Counted from the stretch's first letter, positions 22,980 through 36,335 are shown. The stretch: 64,000 nucleotides of DNA from Phanerodontia chrysosporium (GCA_001910725.1 MJGA01000003.1:2108001-2172000), one strand, 5' to 3'. Notes: generated by a model from the sequence alone, not told the origin. A program made the numbers and translations.

Positions 22980-25900
22980 ATGCCAAAGGGAATGAAGACG
23001 GCACCTCCGCAACAGTCCACGCTCGGGGAGATGTGGGGCAAGAAGAAGAAGCGCGTCCCAGAAACCACCGTTAGTCAGGATAACAAGATGGATGTTGTCG
23101 AGACAGGTGCGCGTCTCTACGTGTCTAAATTAACGTGTCTCAACGCGTTCTAGGCGAAGGTTCGAAGCGGAAGCATGCTCCTCCTGCGCAAACTGAGGTG
23201 GCGGCAGCGCAACCTCCGAGAGCGAAGAGGCGCAGGATTGTTACGTCTGACAGTGAAGACGAGATACCAGGTAAGTCAGCTGTTAAAGACACTACACCGA
23301 TGCTTACTAGCGTGCGCAGCCGCCACCAAAGCTGAGGCAGCCGCGTCTTCAGAGGCTGAGCCCGTGCCACCATCCGATGAAGATGAGGAGTCGGAACCAT
23401 CAAAGCCTAAGCGTAAAGCTGCGAAACCTGCCAAGACGAAGGAGGATACCAAGGCCAAAGCCAAAGCTAACGCGAAGGCGAAGGTCATAGAGGAGCTTGA
23501 AAAGGAGGAACCAGAAGCCGAAGCCTCTTCGGCTTCAAGTAGAGACGAGGCCCAAGAAGAAGACCCCGATGAGGGAGAGGAAGAAATTGAGGAAGAGGAA
23601 GCGTCTCAGAAGTATGTCGGACGTGCCGTACACGCCCTGTCATGGTTAACAAGTGCAGTGCCCAGGCAGCGTTAGCCAGGACGAAGGAAGTAGACATTGA
23701 GGGAGGCTGGAAGGTCGGGCAGCCGTATGTGAACACTCATAATCTCCATTGTAAAGTCTAACCATACTCGTAGCGTACCCTATGCAGCTTTGGCCAAGGT
23801 CTTCGCGTTGATAGAGAGCACCACGAAGCGCCTTGAGAAGACTTCTCTCTTGACTTCGTTCTTGCTGCTCGTTATACAGCGGAGCGGTCCCAAGGACACT
23901 GAGTCGTTGCTCCAGTCAGTCTATCTCTGCATCAACAGAGTAAGTCCCTCTTGAACGTCTAGGAGAGAGTCTCTAAGGTTCTCTTTCACAGCTATGCCCA
24001 GATTACGTGGGTCTCGAGTTGGGCATAGGCGAGAGCTTGCTCCTCAAGGCCATCGCTGAGTCAACGGGTAGAAGCATGGCAGTCATCAAGCAAGACCTGA
24101 AGAAAGAAGGCGACTTGGGCCTTGTCGCTATGGTTCGATCATTAAACTGTATGCGATGATGCACTGATGCTCACGTATTGCATTGTGTCGACAGAACTCC
24201 AAGAATGCTCAGAAGACGCTGTTTAAGCCCAAACCGCTGACGGTGCCTTTCGTCTTCAAGAATCTCAAAGAAATAGCTTCGAGCACGGGTCACTCCGTAA
24301 GCGAAATATAGGGCTCTGTCAGAACTGCACTCAGTCATCCTCGTTCAGTCTCAAAACAAGAAGGTGTCGATCATCACCAAGCTACTGGCTGCTTGTCAAG
24401 GAGAGGAAGCGAAGTACATCATACGGTCCTTGGAGGGCAAGCTGCGAATTGGAAACGCTGAGCGTACTGTGCTTGTGGCGTTGGCACACGCCGCAGTCCT
24501 TGCAGAACGTGAAAAAGGTATGACATGCACTATGTTGCAGGAACGTCCTCGTTTACCATATCATGGTATCAGCGAACAAGAAATTGTCCACGGAACAACT
24601 CACCGCCCGCCTTGAACACGCCGCGGAAGTTGTGAAGGCAGTGTACAGGTAGACATATTGTATGTTGCCACTGTACGCGTGCTGACTTTCCATCCAGTGA
24701 ACTTCCCTCGTACGATCTCGTAATTCCGGCACTGCTGGAAGTTGGTGTCGATGGCCTTCAGGAGCGATGCAAGCTTACGCCTGGCGTGCCGTTGAAGCCT
24801 ATGCTTGCTAAGCCGACCAAGGCCATCGGCGAGGTGCTAGACAGGTTCGAGGGCAAGAAATTCACGTGCGAGTACAAGTACGACGGCGAGCGTGCTCAGG
24901 TTCACAAGCTCGAGGATGGCACCGTGGCCGTTTTCAGCCGTAACTCGGAAGACATGAGCAAAAAGTATCCTGACCTGATGGACCAGCTTCCGCGTGTAGG
25001 TTTGCATGCGTTATCCGCGTGGCGTGTGAACGCTGACCACTCTGCAGTGCATGAAGGATACGGCAAAGTCGTTTGTGCTCGACGCTGAGGCTGTTGCTGT
25101 CGATCGCAAGACGGGGCAATTGAAGCCGTTCCAGGAACTGAGCAAGCGGAAGCGCAAAGATGTCAAGGTAGAAGACATCGAGGTTTGGGTGTGCCTCTTC
25201 GGCTTTGATCTGCTCTACCTCAACGGAGAGGTAAGGTTATTCCAGGGCTGTGGGCATTCTCGCTGCTAAAATTTGCCAGTCCCTATTGCACAGGCCCTTT
25301 GCTGAACGTCGTGCACTGCTCCGGGAGCACTTCCAAGAAGTCCCGGGAGAATTCGCATTCGCGAAGTCCAACGACTGCGAGACGACAGAAGAAATACAAA
25401 CCTTCCTTGAGGAGAGTGTCAAGGATGGCTGTGAAGGTCTCATGGTCAAGATGCTCGAGACGGAAGCCAGTCACTACGAGCCGAGCCGGCGCAGCGTTAA
25501 TTGGCTCAAGGTCCTCCTACTCAGTGGCTTTCCTGAGCACAGCTAACTATTCCGTTTATACACACAGCTCAAGAAGGACTACCTCGCCGGCGTGGGCGAT
25601 TCGCTCGACTTGGTGGTCGTTGGAGGTTATTACGGGAAGGGCAAACGCACGAACGTGTACGGCGCGTTCCTACTCGCCTGCTACGACGCGGATGGCGAGC
25701 AATACCAGACGATCTGTAAGATCGGTACTGGGTTTAGTGACGAAGCCCTGCAGCAGCACTACGATATCCTCAAACCACTAGAAATGACCAAACCAAGAGG
25801 AGATATCAAGGTTGGCGGTGCAAAACCGGACGTATGGTTCGAACCAAAGGTGGTTTGGGAGGTCCTCACAGCAGACCTGAGTCTGAGCCCTGTGTACACA

Positions 25901-26203
25901 GCGGCGCAGGGACTGGTATGGGCCATCGAGCGCTTCAAGCCTGCACAGCAACTGACTATATGTCACAGGCGGACGAAAGAGGTATTTCACTTCGTTTTCC
26001 GCGCTTCATCCGAGTAAGGGACGACAAGGGTGCGGATGACGCCACTGGACCTGAGCAGGTAAGACTCGGACCCTAGCTGGCTTTCCACAGAGGCGGTGAC
26101 ATTAGCATTCCAGATAGCTGAAATGTACGAGCGCCAAGTGCTCGCTCAGAGCAAGGGAGGGAAGAAGGGCAAGGGTGGTGATGCCGACGACGGGTTCTGG
26201 TAG
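22980..26203 (+). CDS. ATP-dependent DNA ligase I
   Basis: Seals nicks between Okazaki fragments and in repair, in nucleus and mitochondria (yeast Cdc9). The N-terminus has a PCNA-binding PIP-like box, [13 protein letters not shown], followed by about 150 charged residues (Lys/Glu/Ala repeats with acidic clusters). The DNA-binding domain includes [40 protein letters not shown] and [19 protein letters not shown]. The nucleotidyltransferase motif I is [13 protein letters not shown] with the AMP-accepting Lys, followed by [52 protein letters not shown] (motif IV) and [20 protein letters not shown] (motif V). The OB domain has [16 protein letters not shown] and [17 protein letters not shown]. About 13 introns; the frame is intact throughout, and the protein is about 800 residues with a Gly/Lys tail. 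Convergent with MPC1. Confidence 0.95.
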
Positions 26204-26344
26204 TCTTTCTCAGGGTATTGAGGGATCTCGCATGTGTAATCTCTAGGGAAGATATCCATTAATCTCGAATAAGATGGTATACGGAGATCCAGGCTCTGTG
26301 CCAGAGCCTCTGAGCAAGAAGTACGCTGATCACTGCGCTCATCT

Positions 26345-26930
26345 TCACTGTGCAGCCTCGACAACCTTCTCGGTGATGCTCTTTTGGCTGTCCTTCGCCT
26401 CCTTGCCACCCATGTACCAGTAGTTGACGAAGCGACCCAGTTGAACGGACTGCGCGGTTGCATTTGTCGCATGGCACGCGAAGAGGAGGTAATTCCTAGG
26501 TTGTACGCGCCAGGCTGTTGTGACAAAATCAGGGACTGAAGAATGTTGAAAGTCAATGCCAAACGCACCAAAGCGCATGAAGACCATCCTGTAAATAGGC
26601 TGTCAGCACGGCGAAACATGCCGTAATGAGAGCAAACTCACGAGTAGCTGGCAAGAGCGGTAGTCATTGCACCTGAGATGACCTCCTCATCCTTCTTCAG
26701 GTCAGCAAGGGCAGCCAATGGGAGACCCCAGTTGGCAACCTGGTGCACGGCGTCAGAGATCGTCATTGCTCATGGCAGTGGGAGTTTGTTGAACGAACCG
26801 GTCCCCAGAAGTGAGTGCCTGGCATAAACGCCTCAGTTCACGCGACCCAAAGACATGACGAATGATACACACTGAAGAAGTACTCCCTTGCAGCGGGCGA
26901 GCGCAGCCAGTGGAAGAAAGTGGAGGCCAT
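26345..26930 (-). CDS. MPC1: Mitochondrial pyruvate carrier subunit 1
   Basis: MPC1 pairs with MPC2/3 in the inner mitochondrial membrane to import pyruvate. Seen across five exons: [79 protein letters not shown] and [20 protein letters not shown]. The second exon is only 20 nt (GCACTCACTTCTGGGGACCG) and carries the conserved THFWGP. The tail [16 protein letters not shown] is normal. Total about 120 residues, full family length; start at 26930. Convergent with DNA ligase with 141 nt between stops. Confidence 0.95.
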
Positions 26931-27345
26931 TTTGTAGAAGATGAGGAGAGGGAAAGAGACTGGCTGGGGCAGACTTGAGTTAACTCGCGTAAGGCGCTTC
27001 GCGTCAGCGGGTCTTGCCGTGACCGTCCTCGCGCATCACCGCCTTTCGCGCTCTCCTGCTGCTCTCATCCACGCACGGCCGCAGACTCGAGCTCTCCCCT
27101 GGCACACGATGCTCTCGCTACGCGTCCGCCCGCCTCCTCGCATCTCACGGGCTCTCTTCAGCCTCGAATACTCACGCGCGCAGCCATGCTGTCATAGGCT
27201 TCTCCTGATATACTTGCCCAATCTGTCACCCATCTCGACACGTTGCAGGCCTTCAATTGCTCACTAGACGCCTCTGAAGCGGGCCCTGTGACCGTCGTCG
27301 CTTCTCCTCTTCTAGCCGTTTCTTATCACTCTGCCAACGACCACC
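26931..27345. promoter_or_regulatory. Divergent promoter MPC1 / two-repeat protein
   Basis: 415 nt between divergent starts, pyrimidine-rich toward 27346. No specific element assigned. Confidence 0.4.
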
Positions 27346-28771
27346 ATGCAGGCTAGCTACTATCCCCCCGCGACCTACTACCCTGTGCAGCAGGTCCCGC
27401 CTCAGCAGCAATATGCCCAGGTGCAGCCCGCAGCCGTCCCCTATGCCGCAGGATACGCCGACTTGTCCAGCTACCAACGGCAGCGGTATGCGAGCTATGT
27501 GCCTCCACCGCCTGAACCTGCGCCCAGACCCCAGCACCGGAGGAGCAACACTGTCTCGACTCCAGGCCAGAGGACGATGCCACCCAAGTCCATCATGAAG
27601 AAGCGGCCGCAAGAGCGGTCAGAGTCCATTGGCCCCAGTATATCAAGACAGTCGAGCAGAGCTCCCTCGGAACCGCGCGAGCGCACCAATTCTACCAGTA
27701 GGCCTCGTGCGAGCTCGAGTCAACAATATATACCTGGTACGTTGCATCTCGCACTGCTGGTCGTCCAGCGTTTGATGCGATTCGTGACCCTCTGTAGGTC
27801 ATCTGTTTGTCACGTTCCCTAGCTCAAACGAAGTGCGGATCGAGAATGTTGCTTTCCCTTCGACCGTCGACGAAATACGACAAAACCTCTTCCCTATGTG
27901 GCCTCACCGTGGCAGTAACGATGTACCACGAGAAGGCATGTTCCGCGCCGTCTTCAACGGTACCCCTTGGGCTAGTTCCGGCACCGACTTTATAATGTAT
28001 GTACCGAAAGTCACAATGAATAGCCTGTTCACTTCACAGCCCATAATGTTGCAGCGCACGCCGTATGCTACACACACTCTGGGCTATTCTAGCCCACCAA
28101 GTAGGTGTGAACACTCGTATATCTCCGCAGGTTCATAACCGTCCAATTACATAGGGCTATGCGTATATGACTACTGCCAGTACTAGCGAGTCGGTGTGTC
28201 TTTGCGCCCAGTTAATAACGCCTCGAATGTAGACTCATGTCTTGCAGACAGCGAAGTTCGTCTTCGGCCGGGCACAGCATGAAGTACTGCCGCAATTCTT
28301 CTCCGTCGCGATCTCTCAGTCAGGTGGCAAATTCACGTTCCTCGATGCTCCACCACGTATCGTGGAGAACCTCAGCGATGCTGTGCGCGCAATGTGGCCG
28401 CATAGAATCTCTGCAGACCGCCATACGGCAGAAGATGGTGTTTTCATCTTCGAGCTCAGGAAGAACTCCAGCGGTCAGGCTCAATCCTTATCCAGCGGAC
28501 ACAATGCTCATGTCGAAATTTTACAGGGGATGTCGACAAGAGTCTTCTGGCCGCGTACGTGCTAGACTACTTCAGCACGCTCGGCTTCAAGTTGGACGGA
28601 AGTATACCGATGGGGAAAGCTGGCCCGCTTGGCTTCGGGTCTAAGAAGGAGCTTTGGATTCTACGGTCAACGCAGCCACCGCGGCCCAGCAGTGCTGGTG
28701 GGCACAATAGTATCCACGCCCATCACAGCGCACATGGACACCACAGTGCACATGGACATGGCGAATATTGA
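27346..28771 (+). CDS. Uncharacterised protein with two related domains
   Basis: Not named. Six exons give about 370 residues. Residues 1-60 are Tyr/Pro/Gln-rich (SYYPPATYYPVQQVPPQQQY), then a basic Ser/Arg linker (KSIMKKRPQERSESIGPSI). A first folded unit starts HLFVTFPSSNEVRIENVAFP and has IRQNLFPMWPHR; a second starts KFTFLDAPPRIVENLSDAVR and has AMWPHRISADRHTAEDGVFI. The shared MWPHR and the matching leading strand suggest an internal duplication. Between them lie ARRMLHTLWAILAHQGYAYM and FGRAQHEVLPQFFSVAIS. The end has DKSLLAAYVLDYFSTLGFKL, DGSIPMGKAGPLGFGSKKEL and a HHSAHGHHSAHGHGEY His repeat. I believe relatives occur in many mushrooms without known function. It is probably soluble: no signal or membrane segment. 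Confidence 0.75.
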
Positions 28772-29212
28772 CCAGGTGCACTCGGTTGACGATTAACAGG
28801 TTTGATTCATGGTTTGTGGTTTTCATTCTCGGTCGTAGCACATAATTTGACACCTGTTTCAGACGTCACTAGTTGCTAGCCGTGTTCTATAGGGCGAGGA
28901 TGTAATAGATCTTGCACACAGTCATCCTTGATCAGCGGTAATGAGTGATCCATATACGCCGATCGTCAAAAGCAGGCGAGTAGCGACAGTATGTGTTCCT
29001 CAGCTTTGATTGTAATTCGTACTGACTTCGCCGAACCGATAGTACATTTTATGAAATCCGCTGTTTCGCGTTCTGGCTGAGAGGCCACGCCTCTCGTCGC
29101 TCCCATGCAGTGGACACTTTCCATCCTGCGGAGCTCCGGAGGCAGCTATCTTGAAAGGTGTCGCCCGCACGATAGCCAATACGCGCGGTCTTGAACAGGA
29201 CGTGCAGGAGGT
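28772..29212. other. Intergenic between convergent genes
   Basis: 440 nt of 3' flanks. No gene or repeat recognised. Confidence 0.4.
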
Positions 29213-29932
29213 TCACGGGGCATTTGATAAGTGGCTCTTGTCTCCCTTCTTCGTCGCCTCTGCCTCCTTATGTTGTTCTTTCTTTGCTTTCGCCTCTTTC
29301 GCTGCCTTTTCTTTCCTCTCTTTATCCTCCCTTTCTTGTTGCTTCTTCATTCTCTTCTCCTCTTCCTTGCTGATGACTGCCTTGTGTACAACCCTGGGAG
29401 CAACTTTGTGCTGCTCGCGCTTAGTGTTGTGGACCTCCTCTGCTTGATCACTCCTTCCCCGCGGTTCCAAACCGCTATTAGATTTGTGAGTCGTCACCGG
29501 CCCTCAGAGCAATGACTCCACACTCACGCAGCGCGGAGTAGTTCCAGCACACCAATTCCGCTGTTATCTCCGTCACACAGCACATCGGAACCGCCGTCAT
29601 TCATCACAGCTGTCTCGGAGTCGCTGCGTCCGTTCATTGACGTTAAGCGGCCGCTTGTTTCCAGCAGGTGTCACTTACGTCTTGTCCAGCACGCCGTCAT
29701 CGCTCTCCACAGCCCCAGTCACGGCGTGCACTTGTGCGATGACATCTACGCCGTCTGATGCCGACACTTCACTTGTGGAGGTGAGGGTTCGGACAGTAGA
29801 TGACTTCGTATTGCCGTTATCAGGTGTGTCAACGGTAGTCGTCGCCACCTCAGCAGCCGCATCTACTTTGTATGGGTCGTCGGGCTGTTCAGACGCCGCA
29901 CTCCGGTAAGCGTCTACGGTCGTATCTGCCAT
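29213..29932 (-). CDS. Lys/Glu-rich orphan protein
   Basis: Not recognised. Three exons join in frame with GT-AG introns (donor GTAAGT after LDKT; second donor GTGAGT after ELLRA), giving about 200 residues. The N-terminal 85 residues are Thr/Val/Asp-rich and probably disordered (MADTTVDAYRSAASEQPDD, TVRTLTSTSEVSASDGVDV). The middle exon reads SETAVMNDGGSDVLCDGDNS. The C-terminal exon is a highly charged helix with KEEEKRMKKQQEREDKERKE and KAKKEQHKEAEATKKGDKS, likely a single alpha-helix or coiled coil. The ATG at 29932 is chosen; another in-frame ATG lies at 30079. Consistent splicing supports a real gene; function unknown. Confidence 0.55.
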
Positions 29933-30644
29933 CTTGGTACGGTTGACCGATTGAGGTGATACTTGGATAGAGGGAGCGTTGAAGTGCTGGGGGCACTTCG
30001 CATCGTGGTCCCGCAGGTATATATGACAGTCTGGCATGCTAGCGTACGCACACTTCCGGCTTCCCGGGCATTCCATCATAACGTACTGATGTTGTCACGC
30101 TGTCAGACAGCTGCTAGACCTTGGTCGTGGCAGCTGTGTGATTGTAACTGCACGGCACCCCGTCACGAGTTGCTAATCACCAAAGATCCTGTGCACCTAT
30201 CCCACGATCAAGTTTCGAGCGCTTTTCTTGCAGCCATGGGATCCCCACGGCTGCGTTATCGGCAACTCAAACGACGCGCAGGCGGAAAGTCCCATAATAT
30301 ATGTCAGTCTGTCTCTCTAGTGCAAGGAGCAGCAAATGACGGATACATACAGTCGCGGGGTCACCAGCGCGCAAACAGACAGCTTTTCTGCAGTCGACAT
30401 GGCCACCGGGGGCAGGTAAACCCTCAAAGTGCACCTCCAGTCGTCATCACAAGCCTACAGTAGACGGGGGATTATGCTTTCTTCGTCAGCCGCGGTGTGT
30501 GTTTACCTATGCGAGCCGCTCGATGTCGGCCTAACAGTACCTGCGACGTCATATTTTCATACACTAGGCGAAACGCCGACCTACGGCCCGATTCACTAGA
30601 CGTCAACAGTGCGCAGCGGGAAGTTGTAGCCGAGCTGAAACGCC

Positions 30645-31064
30645 AGTGGGTGACTTCCATAAGAATTTAGGGACAGTGTCGTGTCTAGAGGCGTGGCTGT
30701 GTAGGCGTGACAACGGAGCCACCTAGCTCGCGCGTCCAACCCATAAGCCTAACCGCGGTGACGTTTAGACACAAATGTCCCGGACCTTTTGTCGGAGAAC
30801 TGCCATCAGGATCTTGATGAATTGCCATAGAGAGTAAGGCCCGTCGCCTCCACCTACCTTTCGTGGTCAAAAGAGGAGCGAATCGGTCTGGACAGGGGGG
30901 TACCCCCGCCCAGATTTCGGACGGAAAGCAGGCCAAAACGGTGGAGTTACCGTCTGGGAAGTGGGGTTCGCGTTAACTATGTCACGCTTTTCTCACGCAA
31001 ACTCGGCAAAAGTCGTCTGAAGCGTCCAGAACTGTCCCTAAAGTACTTATGGAAGTCACCCAGT
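30645..31064. mobile_element. Candidate terminal-inverted-repeat element (MITE-like)
   Basis: Arms of about 34 nt at 30645-30678 and 31031-31064 are reverse complements with a few mismatches and one gap. The shared blocks are GTGACTTCCATAAG and TTTAGGGACAGT. The 350-bp interior has no coding capacity. No clear target-site duplication was found at the outer edges, so the true ends are uncertain. Confidence 0.45.
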
Positions 31065-31986
31065 GCGCCATCTCTCGCAGAGAGCTCGCGGTGCCGAAAT
31101 GGAAGGTCGACCAATGTATCGCAGTTAGTGGATCACGATGAGAATAAGTCTCACACTGTGCGTGGCAGACGTATATGCTCTCAAGGAGCACAGCCTTTCT
31201 GCGATTATTGACAGATATCTGGCCAATTCATGTCATCCTATCCATGGAGGCTGCACACACCTGCAGCTACCTGTGGAGCAGTGCGCTCTCAGCATGTTGC
31301 ATGCGGCCGTATCCGCGGCACCGTATGCATGACAGTCGGCCTCTGCCCATTCCCGACCGGTTATCCGGACGGTTGTCTGCCATTTCTCCGAGCCTGTCGC
31401 TCGCGGATAGCGCAAAGGTTACGGTGTCGAGGTCATGCGACCGCCGTCAGGTTTTCAAAGACTGCCAAAGACCGACCAAGAGCCAACACTTTGTGTCACG
31501 GAGACCGGACTCACTGCACACTGAATTGGACTTGCCCTGCTGACGATTCGATCATTCCACACCGGAACGATAGAAGATGTGTTCAGTGGACTGTTGTCTA
31601 TGTTCGTCTCAGGCTTCCGTCCGGGCAGTCGGAGACTACCCGTGGTTCGCGCAGCTATCCAGATTTCTTTCATTACGAAAATCTAAAAGACGGCTACTGT
31701 TGTCATGTAACAATGCCAAAAAATCCACGGAGAACTCTTCCATAGGTTTGTCATGCAATTTCTTAGACAATAAGCATAAGACTGCAAGTTGGCTGCGAAG
31801 TGAAGATCATTTGTTGTCCCCCGCCTCGGCGCCTTGTGAGGATGTCGGATTGCTCCAACAATGCACGGCCTGGGCTTGAGCGTTGCTACAGCCAGAGCCC
31901 TTGTTACTGCCGTGTTCCGAGGACCCAAAGCAGCGAATACCAGCTTAGGTATTTCTGGACGTGAATGTTGCGCATGGCCATATTAC

Positions 31987-32211
31987 TGTACGAACACGAC
32001 CAACTGTTCACGGCTTGTGACCCGTGACACTTGCGAGCAGTCGAGTTCACAGTTCAGCGCCCGCCGAAGCGCCGTAGCAGCCAATCAGAAGCCGTCAAAG
32101 GGGGCGCCAGCGCCCGCCAAAACTGCCCCCTGTGACCCGGGACCCCAGTTCACAGACGGCCAGTTCACGGCCTCCGTGACCGTGACGTGAACAGTTGGTC
32201 GTGTTCGTACA
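31987..32211. mobile_element. 225-bp MITE with perfect 26-bp terminal inverted repeats
   Basis: Positions 31987-32012 (TGTACGAACACGACCAACTG then TTCACG) are an exact reverse complement of 32186-32211. The interior is GC-rich, has no open frame and carries several GTTCAC/GTGAC subterminal repeats, as many non-autonomous DNA transposons do. Flanks read CATATTAC and TTATTCAC; a 3-bp TTA occurs on both sides but offset by one base on the left, so the target duplication is not certain. No transposase is present in the window. Confidence 0.75.
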
Positions 32212-32882
32212 TTATTCACTGCCTCCTGTTCCCTAGCTGCAGAATCGACACAGGTAAGTGGGCCAGTCCTTCTGTGCATAGGGTCGTCGGATTTCCTGCA
32301 ATCCTCAAAGAAGATCAAGCGGCCGCACTTCCTAACACGCTCGAGATATGTTCATCAGGATGGCAACCACGGGAGTCACTGGCAACTAAGAAGTTGGAAA
32401 TCTGCATAGGGTCTCTCAGGTGAAGTATGGAGTACGCCACCAGGCGCGCGGGAAAGTCGTCGACACCCCGCCAACCGTTCCCCATGGGACGATGCCAATA
32501 ACAAGACGATGTTGCCCTGTTCACGTCTGGGCTCAGCATGTCGAACGGGGGTGAAGCCAAAGAGCGGCGATATCTTATCTGTAGGTCATCACATGCAGTG
32601 TTTAGGACAGGATGAACAGAGTACCTCCAAGATGGTCAGAGTGTAATCTGAGATCTGAGGCGCTGTTAAGCGCAGTTGCGGCAACCAGGCGCTATGTGCG
32701 TCAAGGGGGCTGTATACGAACCCAGCTGCATCGCCCGTCGGACCATCAAAGTGTACATAGGTGTAGGGGCGGTGTCCTTCATTCGTAGCTGTCTGGTAAG
32801 CGCCGGCTCCGTGGTTGCAATAAGAGGTTGCTACTTAGCCCGTCCCGACCTCGTAGGGATCCCTCCTCCTCTGTCCACGGCC

Positions 32883-34710
32883 ATGACTGATTCCATCGTG
32901 GATATGAAACTTCCTGGACATGAGAATGATCCCCCAGCTTACTCCGAGGGCGTGCTCCTGTACCCTACCACTGCAGACGCCAGTTCTCGTTACTCACGTA
33001 CATACCCGCGGTAAGTTCCCAGTGGCTCATCCAACCTGCAGCCCGCTGAATGTTTCCCAGCGTCGAGTCCGTAGAATTCACCATCCACCCTGGGCTGCAT
33101 GCCATTATATCCCTCTCGGACGGTGACAATGATTCCAAGGAGAGAGGCAACTTCGTGACACTCGCTCCTCTTCCTCTTCCAAGCCCTTGGTCTCAGCATC
33201 TTCATCCTGAGGGCGCCACGTACTTCGTCAACAGTCTCATCAATGTCGTCACGGACAGCAATATCGCGAAAGCTGACGTTTTCTCCAGATTCATGGATGG
33301 CGTCGGCCAAGTGCAATCTCTGGCCGCAAACCTCTGTACCCCGATCTCCGGCGACGTTGAGCTTTACATGCGCGCGGACGAGCCCGCCAGCTGCCACTAC
33401 TATCTTGTGAATCACTGCACACAAACCGAATTCTGGCTGAATGAGAATGAGCTTTCTGATCTGGGCTTTTCTCGAGTAGTCTCGCAAACGCATCTCAGTA
33501 AGCAAGACCACGCGAACTGACTTCAACAACTTCTGACCGCTCCGTAGAACACGCCCTAGAGGAGCATTATTGGACGCACGTAGAATATTTCCCGCACAGA
33601 TGCATACCCAAGAAGCTATTACGGGAACTACTCAGCGTCCTTCGTCATGGACAGCTCGGTACAGCAGCCGGTTCTCGAGCCGTCACCCGCAGTTCTGACA
33701 CTTTCAACCCGCAGATCATGAGACGTCTCGGTCTTCGACGTTCCCATTCGATGCGAACCAGTGCAAGCGGTTCATCAAGCTCCTTTCGGTCGATGGTCGG
33801 TGACACGCTCTTTTTAGTAGCGATCATCGGTCAACTCACTGTCTTGCCCAGAGGAGGAAGCGCAGAGCCCTTACTACACCTGCATGGCAGCTCGTCTGTG
33901 GGCTTCTATCGCGAAGCACAGGTTTGACAACATGTACGGCGAGGAATTCGCCCGCCTAGACCGCCACACGAGGCGGCGCGACGAGATTGTCGATCACGAG
34001 CCGTTCTACATGAAAGTCGCGTCGACGCTGCTCTTTGATTATAGCAAGCGCATTACGAAGAAGCTCGATGATCTTTACGTCGATGAAACCACATACACAA
34101 TGCACTGGCGCAAGTTCATTCGGGACATGTACGACACTTGGCGCGATCTGCGCTTTGTATCAATCTGCCTCCTCATGTGAGTACATGTTGTAAACTCGTG
34201 GTGGCGCGGATCTGACTTCGCTACGCAGCGTCTCTGCAATTCTCGTATCGAACCTGCCAGGGTTTCTGGCGTACTACATCGGACTCGCGGCTATAGCATG
34301 TTCAGCACTGTCGCTCGTTTCCAGCATCATTATCCTCAACAAGTTCCACGAGAAGCTCGAATTCGTCGCCATCGATGCAGTACGTCGCTTCTCTCTGCGA
34401 ACTCTCATGGATTCTGAACTCTGCGTAGGTCAGCTATTTATCCGAAAAGAAGCACGAGAGGCTTGGTTTCCAACCCCTCAGTCTCGTCATGGCTATTCCC
34501 AAGGCTTTCACGACCTGGTCCACGATCCTTTTCCTAACGCAGATCTTTAGCATCATCGTCGAGTCTACCGGCGCGCCGCTCCTTCTCAGCACCATTATTA
34601 TCTTCGGTGCACTGGCTACTGTCTTACTCTTACTCATCGTCAAATTTCTTGTAGCGACAGTGCTCGACATATGGCGTCGCCGACGCCGGCAATATGGATG
34701 TCCTGTATGA
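32883..34710 (+). CDS. Agaricomycete multi-pass membrane protein with WW-like motif
   Basis: Belongs, from memory of mushroom genomes, to a large uncharacterised family. After an Asp/Pro-rich start a degenerate WW-like motif appears (PLPSPWSQHLHPEGATYFVN). Conserved soluble segments follow: VELYMRADEPASCHYYLVNH, EEHYWTHVEYFPHRCIPKKL, RSSTFPFDANQCKRFIKLLS, PYYTCMAARLWASIAKHRFD and VDETTYTMHWRKFIRDMYDT. Four C-terminal membrane helices are seen: RFVSICLLIVSAILVSNLPG, GLAAIACSALSLVSSIIIL, TTWSTILFLTQIFSIIVES and LSTIIIFGALATVLLLLIV. The tail is basic (DIWRRRRRQYG). Six introns; two in the 33.65-33.86 kb stretch were placed by matching the family pattern. Start at 32883. Function unknown. Confidence 0.75.
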
Positions 34711-34993
34711 TATTCCACACCTCCCATGCCGTGCCTCGCTGCTACTTCCGACGGGGCACGGCCTGAAATCGTTCAGAGGTATTGTCGAGCACACCCCTGA
34801 GGTTATGCAAAACAATGTCGCGTGCCGCTGCTCCGCTGTTATTCCATGTCTGCATAAGATTGAAAGCTCACGATGTCCTGTAGTCCTACGCCAGTCGCTG
34901 TGTATATCGATTTGTGGATCCAATAGAATTCATCGATATCGGTGCATGATATGGGCATTAGATTAGGGTATGATCTCAGCACTACTTCAATTC

Positions 34994-36027
<1,034 letters not shown>

Positions 36028-36335
36028 GCAAGAGCGAAATCGACGTCGTGCGATTCGACATGTTCAAAGTCAAATTCATGGGTCGACCACCATTGGGCGC
36101 CTAGTCAACTATCCACCGCGGCATCGCTCAATCCCGCGGCTACAGTCTCTGCAATATTGCAACAAAAGCATTCATTGCGACAGGGCTTCATGATATATTA
36201 CAGCACACGACGAGCAACGGTAAAAAGGTAAATGGTGCAAATCCTGCAAGGCTTACACACCGCAATTCGGTTGCAAAGCGAAAAGATGCCTGCAATATCG
36301 CCACAAGGATAGTGACCAAGGATCGCACAGCACCA
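36028..36335. other. IDI1 promoter and REC8 3' region
   Basis: 308 nt between the IDI1 start and REC8 stop. No element recognised. Confidence 0.35.

Larger units (their letters stand above)
29933..32882. other. Gene-free region with inverted-repeat elements
   Basis: About 2.95 kb with no recognised protein. Open frames are short and overlap on both strands. It holds two inverted-repeat structures (30645-31064 and 31987-32211), described separately. This is the most repeat-like part of the window apart from the NIPA intron. Confidence 0.5.

Noticed and set aside
31230..31745. 171-codon plus-strand frame in the gene-free region
   Set aside because: Random-like composition, no splice-supported extension, no family motif.
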